NCBI GenBank assembly: GCA_000503195.1 | Contig: AYSC01000004.1 | Coordinates: forward strand, 1-64,000 | Source of the DNA: Blastomonas sp. CACIA14H2 | GTDB taxonomy: Bacteria > Pseudomonadota > Alphaproteobacteria > Sphingomonadales > Sphingomonadaceae | Direction of reading: 5' to 3' | Length of the DNA stretch: 64,000 nt | Part shown: piece after piece, positions 36,727 to 44,527 of the stretch | Layout: each line of letters starts with the position of its first letter | Numbering within the stretch: position 1 is the first letter of the stretch | Program-made: the position numbers and the translations under genes | Notes under the pieces: model-generated | Seen by the model: the letters and a program-made list of their open reading frames with translations, nothing else | Told to the model about the DNA's origin: nothing | The model's database searches: none

Positions 36727-38547
36727 ATGTCCGCCGAGAAAGACTTCACCCCGCCGGGACTGCCCACGCTGGAGGAGATGCAGCACTGGACCTGGGTGTT
36801 CGGCCGCGCGCAGCAGATGATGCTGGAACATGCCGCGACCATGGCGCAGCAGATGGCGCAGAAGGACCTTCCCGCACTGACCGATCCGTCGGCGTTCCAG
36901 GCGAAACTCCCCGCCTGGATGGGCTCGATGCCGCAGGCGATGCTCGATGCGCAGGCCGATATGTGGCGCGACGGGATGACTCTGTGGCAGGGCTTTATCG
37001 GCGCGATGACCCCGCCTGCGCTGATCGCCGAGCATGAGGGCGGCCCGCCCGCGACGCCGACCCAGGTACCCGAGCTGCGCAGCGACCGCCGCTTCGCCGC
37101 GCGCCAGTGGCACGACAACCCGGTCTATGCGTTGATCCAGCAGAGCTATCTGATGGTCAGCGAACAGATGCTGCGCGTCGCCGACCGGCTCGAGGGGCTG
37201 GAGCCCAAGCAGAAGGAAAAGCTGCGCTTTGCGCTGAAGGGCATGATCGACGCGTCGAGCCCCGCCAATTTCGCGCTTACCAACCCGCTGGTGATGGAGA
37301 AGATGGTCGAGAGCAAGGGCGAGAACCTGCTCAAGGGCCTCGACCATATGCTATCCGACATGCGCAAGGGCCAGCTCACGCACACCGACCCCAATGCCTT
37401 CGAGCTCGGCCGCAACATAGCGGTGACGCCGGGCAAGGTCGTGTGCGAAAGCCCGCTGTTCCAGCTGATCCAGTATGCGCCCGCGACCGAGGAGGTGGTG
37501 GAGACGCCGCTGGTCATCTTCCCGCCCTGGATCAACCGCTTCTACATTCTCGATCTCAACCCGCAGAAGAGCTTCGTCAAATGGGCGACCGAGCAAGGCA
37601 TCACCGTGTTCATGGTCTCGTGGAAATCCGCCGACGAGAGCATGGCCGAGGTGATCTGGGACGATTATGTGAAAGCGCAGATCGAGGCGATCGATACCGT
37701 GCGCGACCTGCTCGAGGTGCCGAGCGTCCACACCATCGGCTATTGCGTCGCGGGGACCACGCTTGCGGCGACGCTGGCGCTGCTCGCGAAGCGCGGCGAG
37801 GCCGAGCGGGTGAAATCGGTCACCTTCTTCACCGCGCAGGTCGATTTCGAGAAGGCGGGCGATCTGACCCTATTCGTCGATGACGAGCAGCTCGCGCTGA
37901 TCGAGCAGCTCGGAAGCGCGGGCTATCTCGACGGGCGCTACATGGCCGCGACCTTCAACCTGCTGCGCGGGCGCGACCTCATCTGGAACTATGTGATCAA
38001 CAACTATCTGCTCGGCGAGGATTATCCCCCGTTCGACCTGCTCCACTGGAACGGCGACACCACCAACCTGCCCGCCAAGTGGCACAAGTCGTATCTCAAG
38101 GACCTGTACCGCGACAACCGGCTGGTCCAGCCCGGATCGCTGAGCATCGACGGCACGCCGATCGACCTGCGCCTCATCCAGACCCCGGCCTATATCCAGG
38201 CGGGCAAGGAGGACCATATCGCACCATTGGAAAGCGTGTGGCGGCTGAACGAGGCATTGTCCGGCCCCACCCGCTTCGTGCTCGCAGGATCGGGCCATAT
38301 CGCGGGCGTGGTCAACCCGCCCTCGGCGCAGAAATACCAGTACTGGACCAATGACGCGCCTGCGAACAGCCTCGAGCATTTCGTCGCAGGTGCGAAGGAG
38401 ACCAAGGGCAGCTGGTGGCCCGACTGGATCGAATGGCTCAAGGCGCACGACCCGAAGACCGTGAAGGCCAAGGGCGGGCGCGTGCCCGGCCAGGGCAAGC
38501 TCAAGGCCATCGAGGACGCGCCGGGACGCTACGTCAAGGCGCGCTGA
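36727..38547 (+). CDS. phaC: Class I poly(3-hydroxyalkanoate) synthase
   Basis: A 606-residue polymerase that makes polyhydroxyalkanoate from (R)-3-hydroxyacyl-CoA on granule surfaces. It has the N-terminal PhaC_N region and the lipase-like box GYCVAGTTLA with nucleophile Cys340. The acid in KEDHIAP and the His in GSGHIAGV complete the catalytic triad. Length fits class I enzymes. The start MSAEKDF follows a purine-rich GAGAGG. The phasin gene follows 150 bases downstream with its own promoter. Confidence 0.95.
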   Translation: MSAEKDFTPPGLPTLEEMQHWTWVFGRAQQMMLEHAATMAQQMAQKDLPALTDPSAFQAKLPAWMGSMPQAMLDAQADMWRDGMTLWQGFIGAMTPPALIAEHEGGPPATPTQVPELRSDRRFAARQWHDNPVYALIQQSYLMVSEQMLRVADRLEGLEPKQKEKLRFALKGMIDASSPANFALTNPLVMEKMVESKGENLLKGLDHMLSDMRKGQLTHTDPNAFELGRNIAVTPGKVVCESPLFQLIQYAPATEEVVETPLVIFPPWINRFYILDLNPQKSFVKWATEQGITVFMVSWKSADESMAEVIWDDYVKAQIEAIDTVRDLLEVPSVHTIGYCVAGTTLAATLALLAKRGEAERVKSVTFFTAQVDFEKAGDLTLFVDDEQLALIEQLGSAGYLDGRYMAATFNLLRGRDLIWNYVINNYLLGEDYPPFDLLHWNGDTTNLPAKWHKSYLKDLYRDNRLVQPGSLSIDGTPIDLRLIQTPAYIQAGKEDHIAPLESVWRLNEALSGPTRFVLAGSGHIAGVVNPPSAQKYQYWTNDAPANSLEHFVAGAKETKGSWWPDWIEWLKAHDPKTVKAKGGRVPGQGKLKAIEDAPGRYVKAR

Positions 38548-38613
38548 CGCTCTTGCGGCATGCCTGCGGGCGCGCTATAAAATCAGCATCAGGTTATTGC
38601 GCTCGCCAGCCTT

Positions 38614-38674
38614 TTGTGCAGTGCAACATTTTCCTTGACGTCCAGCCCTCCGATCACTATTGTGCAGTGCAGCA
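38614..38674 (+). promoter_or_regulatory. Phasin promoter with two PhaR-like operators
   Basis: A near-consensus sigma-70 promoter: TTGACG at 38635-38640, 17-base spacer, TATTGT at 38658-38663. Two near-identical sites flank and overlap it: TTGTGCAGTGCAACA at 38614-38628 just upstream of -35, and TTGTGCAGTGCAGCA at 38660-38674 over the -10 and start point. The TGC-N-GTGCA-like core matches published PhaR repressor sites, so repression lifted when PHA binds PhaR is the likely control. Confidence 0.75.
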
Positions 38675-38700
38675 TGAAGCAGCACGAGAGTGAGACCGCA

Positions 38701-39543
38701 ATGTCTGATCAAGGTAAGATGCCCCCCGCCAAGGACGCTGGCGAGGCTTATGCCGCTGCCGTGAGTGCGAAGACAGAAGTCGCTCCGGCGGCTCCCAAGG
38801 CCGAACCTGCCAAGGCTGCCGACCCCGTGGTCGCGCCGAAGGTCGCCAAGGCTGCGGCGCCTGCCGTAACCGCGGCGCCCGTGGCGGCGAAGCCTGCCCC
38901 CGTGGCCAAGGCGGTGGCTGCCAAGCCCGTCGTCAAGGCCCCGGAACCCAAGATGGCCAAGCCTGCCGCCAAACCGGCAAAGCCCAAGACCACGCTCGTT
39001 AAACAGTCCGCAGTTCCCGCATTACAGGCCGCCGTCCCGGCCGCCGCACCCGCAATCAAGAAGGAATCGATCATCATGACCACCGCAGAAACCATCACCG
39101 CCGAAACCAAGAAGACCGCCGAAGCCATGACCGAGCGTCTGAAGAGCCTGATGGGCGACATGTCGACCCGCGCCAAGACCGCCTATGAAAAGGGCACCGA
39201 AATGGTCTCGCAGGCCAGCGAGTTCAACAAGGGCAATGTCGAAGCCCTGGTCGAATCGGGCAAGATCGCTGCCAAGGGCGCGCAGGAAATGGGCCAGGCC
39301 TATGCCGAAGACGCCAAGAAGGGCTTTGAAGAGCTGACCGCGGCGCTCAAGGAAATGACCACCGTCAAGTCGCCGACCGAGTTCATCGAGCTGCAGACCA
39401 AGCTGGTCAAGAAGAGCTTCGACACCGCCGTCGCCCAGACCTCGAAGAACAGCGAAGCGTTCATCAAGCTGGCCGGCGACGTGTTCCAGCCGATCTCGAA
39501 CCGCGTCAGCGTCGCGGTCGACAGCTTCAAGAAGGCCGCGTAA
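38701..39543 (+). CDS. Phasin with Ala/Pro/Lys-rich N-terminal region
   Basis: A 280-residue PHA granule-coating protein. The last ~125 residues are a helical phasin domain (MTERLKSLMGDMSTRAKTAY, SPTEFIELQTKLVKKSFD). The first ~130 residues are low-complexity Ala/Pro/Lys (AKAVAAKPVVKAPEPK), resembling the histone-like tail of PhaF but at the other end; DNA binding is possible. The ATG at 38701 is used because the mapped promoter starts transcription near 38670, which would leave the earlier ATG leaderless. An internal ATG before TTAETITAETKK could give a tail-less form. Confidence 0.88.
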   Translation: MSDQGKMPPAKDAGEAYAAAVSAKTEVAPAAPKAEPAKAADPVVAPKVAKAAAPAVTAAPVAAKPAPVAKAVAAKPVVKAPEPKMAKPAAKPAKPKTTLVKQSAVPALQAAVPAAAPAIKKESIIMTTAETITAETKKTAEAMTERLKSLMGDMSTRAKTAYEKGTEMVSQASEFNKGNVEALVESGKIAAKGAQEMGQAYAEDAKKGFEELTAALKEMTTVKSPTEFIELQTKLVKKSFDTAVAQTSKNSEAFIKLAGDVFQPISNRVSVAVDSFKKAA

Positions 39544-39577
39544 CCCTTACGCCCCTTCCCGCTGGGAAAAACGAAAA

Positions 39578-39607
39578 GCCGCTCCGGGCGACCGGGGCGG
39601 CCTTTTT
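39578..39607 (+). terminator. Intrinsic terminator after the phasin gene
   Basis: GCCGCTCCGG and CCGGGGCGGC form a ten-pair stem (one T-G pair) with loop GCGA, followed by CTTTTTG. It is the last GC-rich feature before composition drops into the AT-rich island. Confidence 0.85.
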
Positions 39608-39670
39608 GCGTCTCTACCTGTTCGTTCAAACGGACGCCAATGCAATCGCATAGCAGTGATACCGCGTAGC

Positions 39671-39699
39671 TTGACATAATGCTGAGCAACGAGTGTAAG
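39671..39699 (+). promoter_or_regulatory. Putative promoter of the ATPase/DUF4435 pair
   Basis: A perfect -35 TTGACA is followed after 17 bases by a weak -10 TGTAAG, about 45 bases before the ATPase start. No operator-like repeat was seen. Confidence 0.4.
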
Positions 39700-39745
39700 G
39701 ATGTAGATACAAGCAACAAAGCACTCTGTGAACGCGAGGCGCTCA

Positions 39746-41155
39746 ATGCCAGATATCCAACTAAACCAAAAAGATATTATCTCACCCAGACGCAACCAGC
39801 TAACCGGCTTTGCGGCTATTGGTATTCTTGGAAATAGAAATTATAGGCTTAAACTAGATGGATCAACAGCTATCATTGTTGGTCCAAATGGCACCGGCAA
39901 AAGCACATTTTTAAGCTTACTTTATCTATTCGTGAGCCGGCAATGGCAAAGGCTCAATGATTACGAATTCGAAGAACTAATTCTGTTCCATTCACACGGC
40001 GAAATCAATCTTACGAAGGCTGATTTACTAAGCTTTGATGTGGCCCCCTCTAAACGCTCAACAACTGATCATTTAATTGGCAGGGTTCAAGCAGCGAATG
40101 CCATGGATTTGCTCTACAAGTCCTCATTGACCAGAGATGAGCGCCAAAAGCTTGCATCCATAACCGGATTTGCGGAAAGCCAATTAATTAGCTTCAGAAG
40201 ATATGTTCAGGCTGAGTATGGCTTTACAAAACGAGCCTATGAGATTGATGCAGACGTTTCGTCGCTTAACTTAGGGCAGATACTTTATTTACCCACCTAC
40301 AGACGTATTGAGAAAGATATAAAATCAATTTTTCCAGATATTGAAAATAGAATACGCTCGAGGCTAGAAGACAGCCAAATTACTGCTCGTGCAGGCCAGG
40401 GATTTAGAGAAATTGCTGGTTTTGGAATGGGTGATATTCAAGCTCTTGTCGATCACTGCTGTTCTGATATTAGAGATTTTCGTAGGCAAGCATCAGAGAC
40501 TGCCTCACAAGAGTATATTAGAGACATTGTTACCGGCAAAATTCGGAAATACTCGCTTTCTAACTTACGCCGCATGCCTGATGATGATTTTGAGAAATTC
40601 AAGAACAGCTTGGATGACAAGCTTTTCAGTTCTTCCGATCGACACAGTCTACGAAAGAGGATTGATGACCTACGTCGTCGAAGCACCGGCCAGCCCAATG
40701 CAGAGTCTCGATTTCTAGGGATGTTTGTTGAAAAACTGCTTTCAGCACACATTAAAGTGAAGGATCGAGAGCAGCCCCTTCAATTATTTGTAAACCTCCT
40801 AACCAGCTACCTAGGGCCCGAGAAACGTGCGGTATTGATTGACCATCAAATTGTCATTTTCAGTCAATATGATGAAGTTATTGTGCCGCTCGACAAACTT
40901 TCATCTGGCGAAAAACAGATTGTTTCTATTTTCGCCTATCTTTTGCTATCCGGCCAACGGGATTTTATTGTATTAATTGATGAGCCGGAACTTTCGCTGT
41001 CGATGCCTTGGCAAAAGCGATTTCTACCAGATATAATTTCGACTGGAAGCTGCGCAAATATTGTTGCAGTTACTCACAGTCCATTTGTGTTTGATAATCA
41101 TCTCAACAAAAGCGTTGTCGATGTTCGTAGACTAAAGGTATCAGAGCATGGATGA
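39746..41155 (+). CDS. AriA-like ABC/AAA ATPase of a PARIS-type defence pair
   Basis: A 469-residue ABC-type ATPase. Walker A GPNGTGKST is at 46-54, the ABC signature LSSGEKQ at about 385-391, Walker B VLIDEPE near 409-415 and the switch His in THSPF near 444. About 330 residues with helical insertions separate the two halves, as in SMC/OLD-like ATPases. With the overlapping DUF4435 gene this is the PARIS (AriA) layout: AriA senses phage anti-restriction proteins while holding AriB inactive. GAGG six bases upstream supports this ATG. The gene is AT-rich (24 G+C in one 60-base line). PARIS assignment is by architecture only. Confidence 0.8.
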   Translation: MPDIQLNQKDIISPRRNQLTGFAAIGILGNRNYRLKLDGSTAIIVGPNGTGKSTFLSLLYLFVSRQWQRLNDYEFEELILFHSHGEINLTKADLLSFDVAPSKRSTTDHLIGRVQAANAMDLLYKSSLTRDERQKLASITGFAESQLISFRRYVQAEYGFTKRAYEIDADVSSLNLGQILYLPTYRRIEKDIKSIFPDIENRIRSRLEDSQITARAGQGFREIAGFGMGDIQALVDHCCSDIRDFRRQASETASQEYIRDIVTGKIRKYSLSNLRRMPDDDFEKFKNSLDDKLFSSSDRHSLRKRIDDLRRRSTGQPNAESRFLGMFVEKLLSAHIKVKDREQPLQLFVNLLTSYLGPEKRAVLIDHQIVIFSQYDEVIVPLDKLSSGEKQIVSIFAYLLLSGQRDFIVLIDEPELSLSMPWQKRFLPDIISTGSCANIVAVTHSPFVFDNHLNKSVVDVRRLKVSEHG

Positions 41156-41957
41156 TTTTGTTGATCAATTGAAGGCAGAAACGCATAATGCACAAGCTCT
41201 TCTTCTAGAAATACTAACTTCCGGCTACGAAGAGTGGGATTATATTTTTGCCACCGAAGGTAATACAGACAGGAGCTTCTACTTTGATTTTATAAATTCA
41301 GCACTCGAGGGAAAGACATTTTATATAATGGACTGCGGCGGAAAATACTCTCTTTTGCAGTTTAAAAAAGTGGTTGATATATACCCTTGGGTGAACTCTC
41401 CCAAGTTTCGCTATCTATGCGACAAGGATTTTGATGACTACCTTCAACTGAGCCACGAAGGAGTTTGGAAAACAAACTTTTACAGCATTGAATCGTATTT
41501 TGCGCAAAAAGGTTATATTGGGTATTCTATAAACAAGTATGCAAAAAAACAGATGACAAAGATCCAATTAGAATCATTACTCTCTGAGTATGATCGAATT
41601 TTTCAATCAATGGCACTAGGCGCCAAAGTTGTTTGTGCTGCATTCTGCAAAATTCGTGAGAACGGTGAACACCCCAGGTTTGATGATTTTGGCATCGATC
41701 AATTATTCGATTTTTCTAACGGCAGCTTCAAGAGAAGAAAAAATTTAATAAAACGGCTAAATGATCTATTTCAATTAAAAACCAAATTGTCTACTGGTGA
41801 TGTGCTTTCAAAAGCTCGGCTTTTTGATAGCAATAATGCTCTACTTTGGCTTCGAGGCAAACTAGCTTTCCAGATAGCAAGAAAATCATTTTCAATAGCT
41901 GTCGGAAATTCATCAATTTCGATCCAACAAAAATCGCCTTCATCGAATGTTTTTTAA
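41148..41957 (+). CDS. AriB-like DUF4435 (TOPRIM) effector
   Basis: A 269-residue DUF4435 protein that overlaps the ATPase gene by eight bases. TOPRIM-like acidic residues are visible: Glu37 and Asp41 in ATEGNTDRSFY, then Asp92, Asp94 and Asp96 in CDKDFDDYL. CGGKYSLLQF and NFYSIESYF are DUF4435 features. In PARIS, AriB is a nuclease toxin freed from AriA and reported to cut host tRNA. The last ~24 residues (AVGNSSISIQQKSPSSNVF) look unlike a domain end, while the -1 frame stays open to 42058; a frameshift there is possible. AT-rich like its partner. Confidence 0.78.
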   Translation: MDDFVDQLKAETHNAQALLLEILTSGYEEWDYIFATEGNTDRSFYFDFINSALEGKTFYIMDCGGKYSLLQFKKVVDIYPWVNSPKFRYLCDKDFDDYLQLSHEGVWKTNFYSIESYFAQKGYIGYSINKYAKKQMTKIQLESLLSEYDRIFQSMALGAKVVCAAFCKIRENGEHPRFDDFGIDQLFDFSNGSFKRRKNLIKRLNDLFQLKTKLSTGDVLSKARLFDSNNALLWLRGKLAFQIARKSFSIAVGNSSISIQQKSPSSNVF

Positions 41958-42159
41958 GCCTAAGCTCATTTTCAAATGTCTTCAATTGGCAGAAGGCGCT
42001 ACCAGGTTTTTTGGATTATTGCAACGAACGGTCCAATACTCAAGGGCTTGCCTATTAATGTATTCGCCCCCAAATTTGATCCACCTCAATGATCGCACCT
42101 CCCCCCTCCCCCATCCTCTGACATAACGGGGCATCACCCCCGAGTCTCCGGAGGGGCCC

Positions 42160-43791
42160 ATGCGTATCCTGTTCGTGCATCCCAATTATCGCTCGGGCGG
42201 GGCGGAGATTGCGGGGACGTGGCCGCCGGCCTGGGTGGCGTATCTTACCGGGCCGTTGCGGCGCGCAGGCTTTGACGACATCCATTTCATCGACGCGATG
42301 ACCGAGGGCGTGTCGGACGACGATCTCGCCGCGCGCATGGCGGCGCTGCAGCCCAATATTGTCGGCACCACCGCGATCACGCCGAGCATCTATGCCGCCG
42401 AGCGGGTGCTGGAGATCGCCGCGCTCACCGTGCCGCACGCGGTGCGCGTGTTGGGCGGGGTGCATGCGACCTTCATGTACAAACAGGTGCTGATGGAAGC
42501 CCCGCATATCGATGTCATCGTGCGCGGCGAGGGCGAGACTATCGCGGTCGAGCTGTTCACCGCGATTGCGCAAGGCCGCTGGCCGCAGGACCGCGCGCAG
42601 ATCGCCGGGCTCGCCTGGCGCGAGGGGGACCGGGTCATCGCCAGCAAGGCGGCCGAGACGATCAAGGACTTGGGTCAACTGAAGCCCGACTGGGACATTC
42701 TCGACTGGAAGCAGTACACCTATATCCCGCTCGGCACGCGCGTCGCCATCCCCAATCTGGCGCGCGGCTGTCCGTTCACCTGCTCCTTCTGCTCGCAATG
42801 GAAATTCTGGCGCGATTACCGCGTGCGCGATCCGAAACTGGTGGTCGACGAGATCCAGGAGTTGCACGAGAAGCACGGCGTCGGCTTCTTCATTCTTGCC
42901 GACGAGGAGCCGACGATCAACCGCAAGAAATTCATCGAATTCTGCCAGGAGCTGATCGATCGCGGCCTGCCCGACAAGGTGAAATGGGGCATCAACACCC
43001 GCGTCACCGATATCTATCGCGACAAGGAGCTGCTCGGCTTCTACCGCTCGGCGGGCCTGGTGCATGTGAGCCTGGGCACCGAGGCGGCGGCGCAGATGCG
43101 GCTCGACCTGTTCAACAAGGAAACCAAGGTCGAGGAGAACAAGACCGCGATCCGCCTGCTGCGCGAGGCCGATATCTTCGTCGAGGCGCAGTTCATCGTG
43201 GGCCTCGAGAACGAGACCGCCGAGACGCTCGAGGAAAGCTGGCGCATGGCCTGGGACTGGCAGCCGGATCTGGCCAACTGGTCGATGTACACGCCCTGGC
43301 CGTTCACCCCGCTGTTCGAGGAACTGAAGGACAAGGTCGAGGTCCACGATTTCAGCAAGTACAATTTCGTCACCCCGATCATGAAGCCCGCGGCGATGGA
43401 GCGCGGCGAGCTGCTCGACCGGGTGATGGCCAATTACCGCCGCTTCTATATGCGGAAAGCCCTGTTCCATTATCCCTGGCGCGGCACGGGCTTCCGGCGG
43501 CGCTATCTGCTGGGCTGCCTCTATGCGTTCCTGCGCGCGGGCTTCCGCCGCACCTTCTATGATCTGGGCAAGGCGGGCTATTGGGGGCCGCAGACCGCCA
43601 AGAGCGTCGACTTCCATTTCGACGAGAAGCGCGTCGGCGTGGAACAGGCCGCATCCGACTGGGAAACGGCAGCAGACCGCGCCGCACGCGCCAGCGAACG
43701 CCGCGCCGCCGTCCGCGCGCAGATGAAGGAGCGGGCAAGGGATCGGATCGAGTTGAGCCCTGAGTTGAGCGAAGCGCCGAAGGGCGAGTGA
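42160..43791 (+). CDS. bchE: Mg-protoporphyrin IX monomethyl ester oxidative cyclase (anaerobic)
   Basis: A 543-residue radical-SAM, cobalamin-binding enzyme that forms the fifth ring of (bacterio)chlorophyll without oxygen. The N-terminus [17 protein letters not shown] begins a B12-binding domain ([32 protein letters not shown]). The radical-SAM cluster is [40 protein letters not shown] and [10 protein letters not shown] are strongly BchE-like. The last residues ([13 protein letters not shown]) are encoded by a repeat-like sequence. bchJ starts one base after the stop. Other bch, puf or crt genes are absent from the window. Confidence 0.95.
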   Translation: MRILFVHPNYRSGGAEIAGTWPPAWVAYLTGPLRRAGFDDIHFIDAMTEGVSDDDLAARMAALQPNIVGTTAITPSIYAAERVLEIAALTVPHAVRVLGGVHATFMYKQVLMEAPHIDVIVRGEGETIAVELFTAIAQGRWPQDRAQIAGLAWREGDRVIASKAAETIKDLGQLKPDWDILDWKQYTYIPLGTRVAIPNLARGCPFTCSFCSQWKFWRDYRVRDPKLVVDEIQELHEKHGVGFFILADEEPTINRKKFIEFCQELIDRGLPDKVKWGINTRVTDIYRDKELLGFYRSAGLVHVSLGTEAAAQMRLDLFNKETKVEENKTAIRLLREADIFVEAQFIVGLENETAETLEESWRMAWDWQPDLANWSMYTPWPFTPLFEELKDKVEVHDFSKYNFVTPIMKPAAMERGELLDRVMANYRRFYMRKALFHYPWRGTGFRRRYLLGCLYAFLRAGFRRTFYDLGKAGYWGPQTAKSVDFHFDEKRVGVEQAASDWETAADRAARASERRAAVRAQMKERARDRIELSPELSEAPKGE

Positions 43792-43792
43792 G

Positions 43793-44527
43793 GTGGCTGC
43801 CCCGCACGCGGCCACTCTGCCCACCGCTCCGGGCGCGCTGATCGGCCCCAATGCCGTGCTGCAAATGGCATGGGCGATGGAAGCCACGATCGGCGCGGCG
43901 GCAGCGCGCGAGGTGCTCGAGGTGGCGGGGATCGACGCGCTGCCCTCGGGCGAGGCGATGATCGCCGAGGCCGAGGCGCTGCGGCTGCACCAGGCGCTGG
44001 TGATGCTGCACCCCGATGCGGCAGAGGCCATCGCGGCCGAGGCGGCGGTCGGCACCGCAGACTATATCATCGCGCACCGCATCCCGCGCTACGCGGCGCG
44101 CGCGCTGCGCTGGCTTCCCGCGCCGATCGCCGCGCGGCTGCTGATGCGCGCGATCGAGAAGCACGCCTGGACGTTCGTCGGCGCAGGCGCGTTCACCGTT
44201 ACCGGGCCGTGGCATTTCAGCATCGACCGCAGCCAGGCGGGCGATCGCACCGCGCCGCCCGACACGCTGTTCCGCTGGTATGGCGCGGTGTTCGCACGGC
44301 TCTATGCGCGGTTGGTGCGCGCGGGATCAGGCTGCACCGGCGGCGCGCCCGATCCTCGCTATCCCTTGCGCTGGCACTATCGCATCGCGCCGGTCACAGC
44401 TGGCGCAGCGCGCGCGCGGGCCGTGCCGCCAGCACCGGCAGCGATCCGGCAATCCCGAGCCCCAGCGTCAGCAGCGCCCCGCCCGCCAGTGTCAGCATCA
44501 CCACCGGCCAGTCGGGTGCCCAGCTGA
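43793..44527 (+). CDS. bchJ: BchJ-like 4-vinyl reductase family protein
   Basis: A 244-residue protein of the BchJ/V4R-domain family, linked to the 4-vinyl reduction step of bacteriochlorophyll synthesis (its enzymatic role is debated). It has LIGPNAVLQMAWAME, a central helical region, and FVGAGAFTVTGPWHFSI, then a Cys-containing C-terminal part (GSGCTGGAPDPRYPLRW). A GTG start is used, directly after the bchE stop. The family-like part ends near residue 200; the Ala/Pro-rich tail overlaps the end of the convergent ABC permease gene by 134 bases and may be read-through of a lost stop. Confidence 0.85.
   Translation: MAAPHAATLPTAPGALIGPNAVLQMAWAMEATIGAAAAREVLEVAGIDALPSGEAMIAEAEALRLHQALVMLHPDAAEAIAAEAAVGTADYIIAHRIPRYAARALRWLPAPIAARLLMRAIEKHAWTFVGAGAFTVTGPWHFSIDRSQAGDRTAPPDTLFRWYGAVFARLYARLVRAGSGCTGGAPDPRYPLRWHYRIAPVTAGAARARAVPPAPAAIRQSRAPASAAPRPPVSASPPASRVPS

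Noticed and set aside
41846-42058. Separate 70-codon gene after DUF4435
   Set aside because: It starts only with TTG inside the DUF4435 gene; better explained as a displaced C-terminus of that gene.
42055-44055. 666-codon minus-strand frame opposite bchE
   Set aside because: It is antisense to a protein that matches BchE over its full length.
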